From Pelargonium cotyledonis (lineage: Eukaryota > Streptophyta > Magnoliopsida > Geraniales > Geraniaceae): 26,536 nucleotides of DNA. The position numbers and the translations under genes are program-made. Location: contig JAYMTA010000579.1 of assembly GCA_036897625.1 (NCBI GenBank), forward strand, positions 1 to 26,536, read 5' to 3'. The first letter of the stretch is position 1. Every line of letters starts with the position of its first letter. Shown piece after piece: positions 22,088-26,536 of this stretch. Below the pieces are notes generated by a model. It was not told the origin of the DNA, ran no database searches, and saw only the letters and a program-made list of their open reading frames with translations.

Positions 22088-22544
22088 TTGTGACGAAACT
22101 GTGACGAAAAATTTTCTCTGATATATTTCTATCAAAATTTACAATTTTTTTTTAGTTATAATATAAAACAAATTCATTTTGTTTCCCTTGTTTTAATTTT
22201 TTTTAAGTCAAAGTTAAATATGCCTTAATTTTTATTGAAATATTGTTTATTTTTGCCACTAAATTTTGAAATTTTCTTACAAAGTTAATAAATCCTCGTT
22301 CTAATCATATGTTATATCAAATGAACTTATATTTTTATTGCAATTAATCTAAAGTTGTGTATTTGGTATAAAAAAAAATTATGTATTTAAAATGAAATAT
22401 ATGATATTATAATTAATAAATAACATTGATAAAAGTAATATGAAAATTAATAAATGTACTGAATTTAAGGATGTAATAAGGTGCATTTATGGAGATGGGT
22501 ATTTTGGTCAAACCAAACTATAATTGGTGGATTTATCACCACCC

Positions 22545-23865
22545 TATATATACTATGTAGCTGTCTTTCTCATGTCATCTAGAATCTAATATTTGCAGAT
22601 AATTAAGCTTACCTAGAATTCATATACAACGTCCCAATTTGTTGGGATTCTTTCAAATTAATTCGAATCTCTTCAAACAAAACAACACAATATAACGATT
22701 CTTTGTAATGTACCATTTATTTATAAAAATTTCATGTCTCGTCACTCAAGTTTCTTAATTATTCATTTGCTAATTATCTAGATTGGTGATCTCACTCTTC
22801 AATCAAGTTAAAATTTGAAATAATTGGGTTACAATGCTCCTAATGGGTTTCACTTTGGACCACTAATCTTTGTTTCTTTAATTAACCATGATGTTAACAC
22901 ATCTAAAATTAAGGTGACCTCACTATATATCATTATACTAATTAATAATATTTCTCAAGATATAAAATGGCCTAAAGACCCATGCATGCATGCGTCACTC
23001 CAATAGTTCCGTAATTGCAAGCTATAGAGCTCTATGGTGGTTGGTCTGGCCATAAACCAAATGATTCCGTGAAGAATTGTCCCACCAAATTAAGGCGATG
23101 ATTTCATTTGCTGGTTTAATTAATTAATTAATTAATTAACAAAATTAATACTTAATTTCTCACAAATAAACATGATAGAACGAATAAAATATAATTCTTG
23201 ATACGAAAACTATAGAATTCATTAACATTTTCAGTGTACACATTGTTAGCTTTTACATGAGTTTTTATTAGTAAAAATTATTTATTAAATACAAGAACAC
23301 AATTTAAAAGTTAGACACAAATATGTTTGAGCTAGCTCTCTACTAATTGATATTCTGATGGTGCAAAATCAACCTAATTGTGTGGATGTACTTGCATATA
23401 GATATCATAGATTCAAGACAGCCCAGCCTAACTTTTGGATGTTTATTAATCAATGATTGACACGCTGTTTATGTTTATTAATTAATTGTTGATATTTGCG
23501 TATAATTAAAACAAGTTGTTTTAGATGATGTAATTGTGTGAATAATTAAGTAATCAAAACTTCAAATTATATGTTGAGGATCAATGAATAAGAATTGTTA
23601 TGATGTGACTGCTGTGTGATTCATCATTCATGTGAATGGAAGCTTGTGGTTGATTTGAGGCTTGGTTTCCAAATTTTATTGCTTTTAAAAAGTAAATTCT
23701 AGGTTAATTAGTTGGTTTAATGGGGTGCTTTCGTTTAATAGTTAGCTTTTTATATAAGAAAATGTGAAGTTTCATGATGAATTATGTGTATTTTATTGAA
23801 TTTATTTACTTTTAGTATGTTATTCAGTCAAAATATATGAAGATTGTGACATAACACTTGTGTGT
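22545..23865. other. AT-rich intergenic DNA
   Basis: No gene, RNA or transposon feature could be supported, apart from a tetranucleotide repeat near 23115. Short open frames look like chance openings. Confidence 0.4.
23115..23139. repeat. (TTAA)n microsatellite
   Basis: About six perfect TTAA/TAAT units in a row. Confidence 0.9.
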
Positions 23866-23867
23866 AT

Positions 23868-24300
23868 AATTTTTTTTTGTTGATAAAACCGTCATATATA
23901 AAAGAGCTTTAGTGAGGTAGATGAAGCAAAATATCCTCCCCAGTTAGAAAGAAGGTTCATATAGTCATTCAACCAGATATTAAAAGCATCCAAATGCGGG
24001 TAAGAAATAAAGAAAGCATTACAAGACGAATTAAAACAATAACGAGCTAAAAAATCCGCCAACTGATTAGTCTTTCTGTTAACTGAGAGCATGCTGAGCA
24101 GCACATAATCCTCAAATTAAAACAACTTATTCCTACAACCAAAATGAGAAAACGATAAGGGTGAGTGGATGTGGAACAATCTTAGCCAGAAAATCAACAT
24201 TAAACTCAAACACAACTTTCTTAGCATCCAACAAAATGCCCAGATCCATTGCTTGACCGAAAGCTTTAATCCCAACCCATCTACTATCCGACCAGCTTAC
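23868..24300 (-). pseudogene. LINE 3' relic with RNase H-like tail
   Basis: On the minus strand a frame near 24300-24190 reads AFGQAMDLGILLDAKKVVFE, matching the alternating pattern of RNase H-like domains of plant LINEs (helix of the A...A type, then VxFExD). After a stop and a frame change, the next frame has SVNRKTNQLADFLARYC, the common C-terminal signature. It ends in a short tail followed by an A-run (T-run on plus at about 23870-23878). The fragment is 5'-truncated and broken. Confidence 0.65.
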
Positions 24301-25380
24301 AAAGTCACATGATTAATAACATTAAAACCATATAATTTTATTGTTAATTAGTGAAATAATATTCTTCTCTAGCTTTAACTATGATCCTCTTGATTTTTAG
24401 TTGTTTTGTAGATAAAATAAACAAATAAACTGAGAAGCATGATCCATATTTCCTCCACAAAGGGAAGACATAAGAGGAAAATGACTCAACATCTTAGTGC
24501 AAATCAGGTATTTGTGTTCCCATAACTATTACACAAATATAAATTTCATTATCAATATAGTGTGAAATTTGGCACAATATCTCCTATCATTGTATTGTTG
24601 TGTTTACATCTGATTGGCTAGTCCTGTAAAGAGTTATTTGAGTCATTTAGGTTTGTTCTCTCCATCCAATAATGTATTGACACCTGTGTGAGCTCACCCT
24701 TATCCATTGGGTTTGATCAGTAAGTTTTCTAGTAAGTTGAACCCGAAATGGTAGGAGCTGAATGGCCAAAAGTCCCATCACATATACTTTTCTCATGCAC
24801 ATAGTAATATTTTCTATTTATTTAGTTATATTCCCTTTTTATTTGTTTAAACTTTGTTTTTTAATGCTTATTTTTGCAACATATCTAATTTAATTGTTAA
24901 TTACTTTACATAAGCTGTAATTTAATTAGGCAACCAACTTATACACTGGTGGATGCTTTGACAATGTTACCTTAATTACAAGCTATGTGTGAGTATATAA
25001 TATGAAACTTATTACCCAAATGTAGTGACGTAGTTGACGAATAAGTATCATATTTTAGTTATATTTTTATCTCAAGATAAGTGTCATGTTTCAATTTTTA
25101 TACTTTAGTTATACATGAATTATCGATACCACTCATATGATAAAAGAAAAAATATAAAACACTAACTAATCTTTCTAAATATTTCCAAGAATAAAAAAAA
25201 ATACACTTAGTTTAAAACTAATGGAGTAATATATACATCTTAATTAGTGTACGTGTATTGGAGAAACATGATGAGTTTTGAATTATGTTTTGTTTATAAA
25301 AGCGGTATGTCATCCGGTCCAATAAAACGAAACGGTGTCAAATGTCAACCTCAATGCAAAATTGGTAATTGAGCCTAGAT
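24301..25380. other. AT-rich intergenic DNA
   Basis: No supported feature. There are no open frames of useful length and no obvious repeats. Confidence 0.4.
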
Positions 25381-25381
25381 T

Positions 25382-25394
25382 CTATATATAAAAA
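25382..25394 (+). promoter_or_regulatory. Possible TATA box
   Basis: The sequence ctatatataaaaa is a strong TATA match and lies about 47 bp upstream of an ATG at 25429 that opens only a 24-codon frame. In such AT-rich DNA a chance match is likely. Confidence 0.25.
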
Positions 25395-25845
25395 ACCGGG
25401 TCAATCTAGTTCACACCCTAGAGATATAATGAATCTCCAAGAGTCTTCTTCTTCTTGGAACTTAGTTGGTCATGTACACTTGTTAGAAGTTAAAACAAAA
25501 TGAGTGGATGTTCCGGCAATTAGTGGTGTGCATGTATGTGTAACCTAAAAAAAGAGCAAGAAACGTAGAAAATGGTACGAGGCAAGTGGCAAGCATGCAA
25601 AGAGAAAGGACAATGGTGGGTGACAAGTGAAGGAGAGAGATCCATAGCAATTTATTTCAAGACTTCTCCAAAATATGAGCTATAAAAAATATTGTAGCAA
25701 TCAGCTGAATCCATTTACATGCATTGTCATAATTGTTTTGAATATATGTTCCAAAACATATAATATAATGTTATAACCCTATAAGGCTGTCAGCTTTCTT
25801 TCGAGACACATGTATGTATCATTTTTTTCTTCTTGTGAGGCGTTT

Positions 25846-25914
25846 CACACACATATATTTCACACACACACACATATATATTTCTCTCTCACACACACAC
25901 ACATATATATATAT
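25846..25914. repeat. Compound (CA)n(TA)n microsatellite
   Basis: Three successive blocks of CACACA followed by TATATA, separated by short T/C spacers (ttt, ttctctctc), form an imperfect tandem array of about 70 bp. Confidence 0.9.
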
Positions 25915-26147
25915 GAAGTTCAACTTTATAACTTATAATATTTTCATCAATTTAGAATATGTGTAGTATTCTATTTTAAAGTAAATGTCTTGTTTTTTTA
26001 TTAAAAAATTAGTTATGCATGAGTTACAAATGTAAAATTGTATAAACATAAAATTATTATAAATCTCAACATGTAAAAACCGATGAACATTCACATATCA
26101 ATAAATACAAATTTACTATTCAAAAAAATAATTTTTAACACAAAAGG

Positions 26148-26300
26148 CTAATGATTTATTAATTCAAAATGGAGGACCAAAAAGACGATATATAACTGAG
26201 GTGCTTGAAGATCAGTACACCATGACAAGTCTAACAAAAAGATTGAGAACCTAGCTAAACCATAAGCCACTCGTTTTGCAGATCAACCCGCAAACAAAAC
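26148..26300 (-). pseudogene. RNase H-like domain tail of a LINE relic
   Basis: On the minus strand one frame reads SAKRVAYGLARFSIF, then DLSWCTDLQAPQLY, ending at a stop at 26148-26150. The R-V-A-x-x-LA segment followed by W-x-x-D is the usual end of plant LINE RNase H-like domains. A stop codon immediately precedes the segment, so the copy is dead. It is short, hence the moderate confidence. Confidence 0.5.
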
Positions 26301-26435
26301 TCGATACTATCAAATTGAGACACAATGGCTAATACATATTTTGAACAATTAAACTAAAGACACTAGAATTTTTCTTATCAGTTTGAATAATCACGTTGAA
26401 TGCATTGAAAAAATGATATTACGTTTATTATAATT

Positions 26436-26536
26436 TTGTTTGATAAGCGAGCGATACCTTTTATTAATCTCCCGAAGGGAGAAAAAATAAAAGTACAAAA
26501 AACGTGCAATCTCAAGTCAAGCTAAACAAGCCGACG
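26436..26536 (-). mobile_element. LINE-type 3' end running off the window
   Basis: The segment has a perfect 6-bp stem with a GAA loop (TCTCCC-GAA-GGGAGA at 26468-26482). Next to it is AAAATAAAAGTACAAA at 26484-26499, identical to 16 bases in the fragment at 21823-21838. In both copies the same layout follows towards the tail (tttta, then an agc-ag block). The element would continue to the right, beyond the sequence given. Confidence 0.5.

Larger units (their letters stand above)
21266..22544. mobile_element. Outer transposon-like element with terminal inverted repeats
   Basis: The left end GGGGAGTGATAAATCCACCA at 21266-21285 is matched in inverted orientation by the right end near 22522-22544, whose reverse complement begins GGGTGGTGATAAATCCACCA (two differences in 20). 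A matching sub-terminal theme (aaaactgccctt on the left; a segment reading as caaaatacccat in complement on the right) supports a real element. It is about 1.28 kb, AT-rich and non-coding. No clear target-site duplication was seen. Confidence 0.6.

Noticed and set aside
22824-23006. 60-codon plus-strand frame with an ATG-like start
   Set aside because: It has no motif, no promoter or splice context, and ends in a simple (ATGC) stretch.
1-26536. Search for tRNA or rRNA genes, CRISPR arrays, or a clustered multi-gene system
   Set aside because: No cloverleaf-like tRNA, rRNA segment or regularly spaced short repeat was seen; the three genes are ordinary, unrelated plant genes.

Overview
The window looks like nuclear DNA of a dicot plant. 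It is AT-rich, it has intron-rich genes with GT-AG introns and plastid-type leaders, and its intergenic DNA is full of plant transposon relics (LINE tails with RNase H-like domains, a CACTA-type terminus, a TRIM-like element). I cannot name the species from the sequence.

Three complete protein-coding genes can be rebuilt exon by exon. (1) Positions 1297-6066, minus strand: DCP2, the Nudix catalytic subunit of the mRNA decapping complex (8 coding exons, 327 aa). (2) Positions 10769-12169, plus strand: a GNAT-family N-acetyltransferase with a plastid-type leader (3 exons, 277 aa). (3) Positions 12614-21044, minus strand: an alpha-D-phosphohexomutase of the plant phosphoglucosamine mutase-like family (18 coding exons, 618 aa). 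The GNAT and mutase genes converge, with about 440 bp between their stop codons. DCP2 and GNAT diverge across 4.7 kb of repeat-rich DNA. They look like independent housekeeping genes, and nothing suggests a shared pathway.

Layout: 1-700 holds a (TA)n tract and a decayed tandem repeat. 1297-6066 is DCP2. 6230-7830 is unclassified, repeat-like DNA. 7830-9972 is a decayed LINE whose ORF1 remains but whose ORF2 is almost wholly deleted. 10540-10620 has a duplicated G-box element upstream of GNAT. 12614-21044 is the mutase gene, with a TRIM-like element in intron 4 and a 122-bp tandem duplication in intron 6. 21266-22544 is a nested set of transposons just upstream of the mutase. 22545-26536 is AT-rich intergenic DNA with several minus-strand LINE relics and microsatellites.

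I found no defence island, CRISPR array, operon, RNA gene or other new multi-gene system. The best items for a second look are the nested insertion near the mutase promoter, the non-canonical active-site loops of the mutase, the intronic TRIM, the ORF2-less LINE and the twin G-box repeat. All coordinates and exon joins were made by eye from splice sites and reading-frame continuity.
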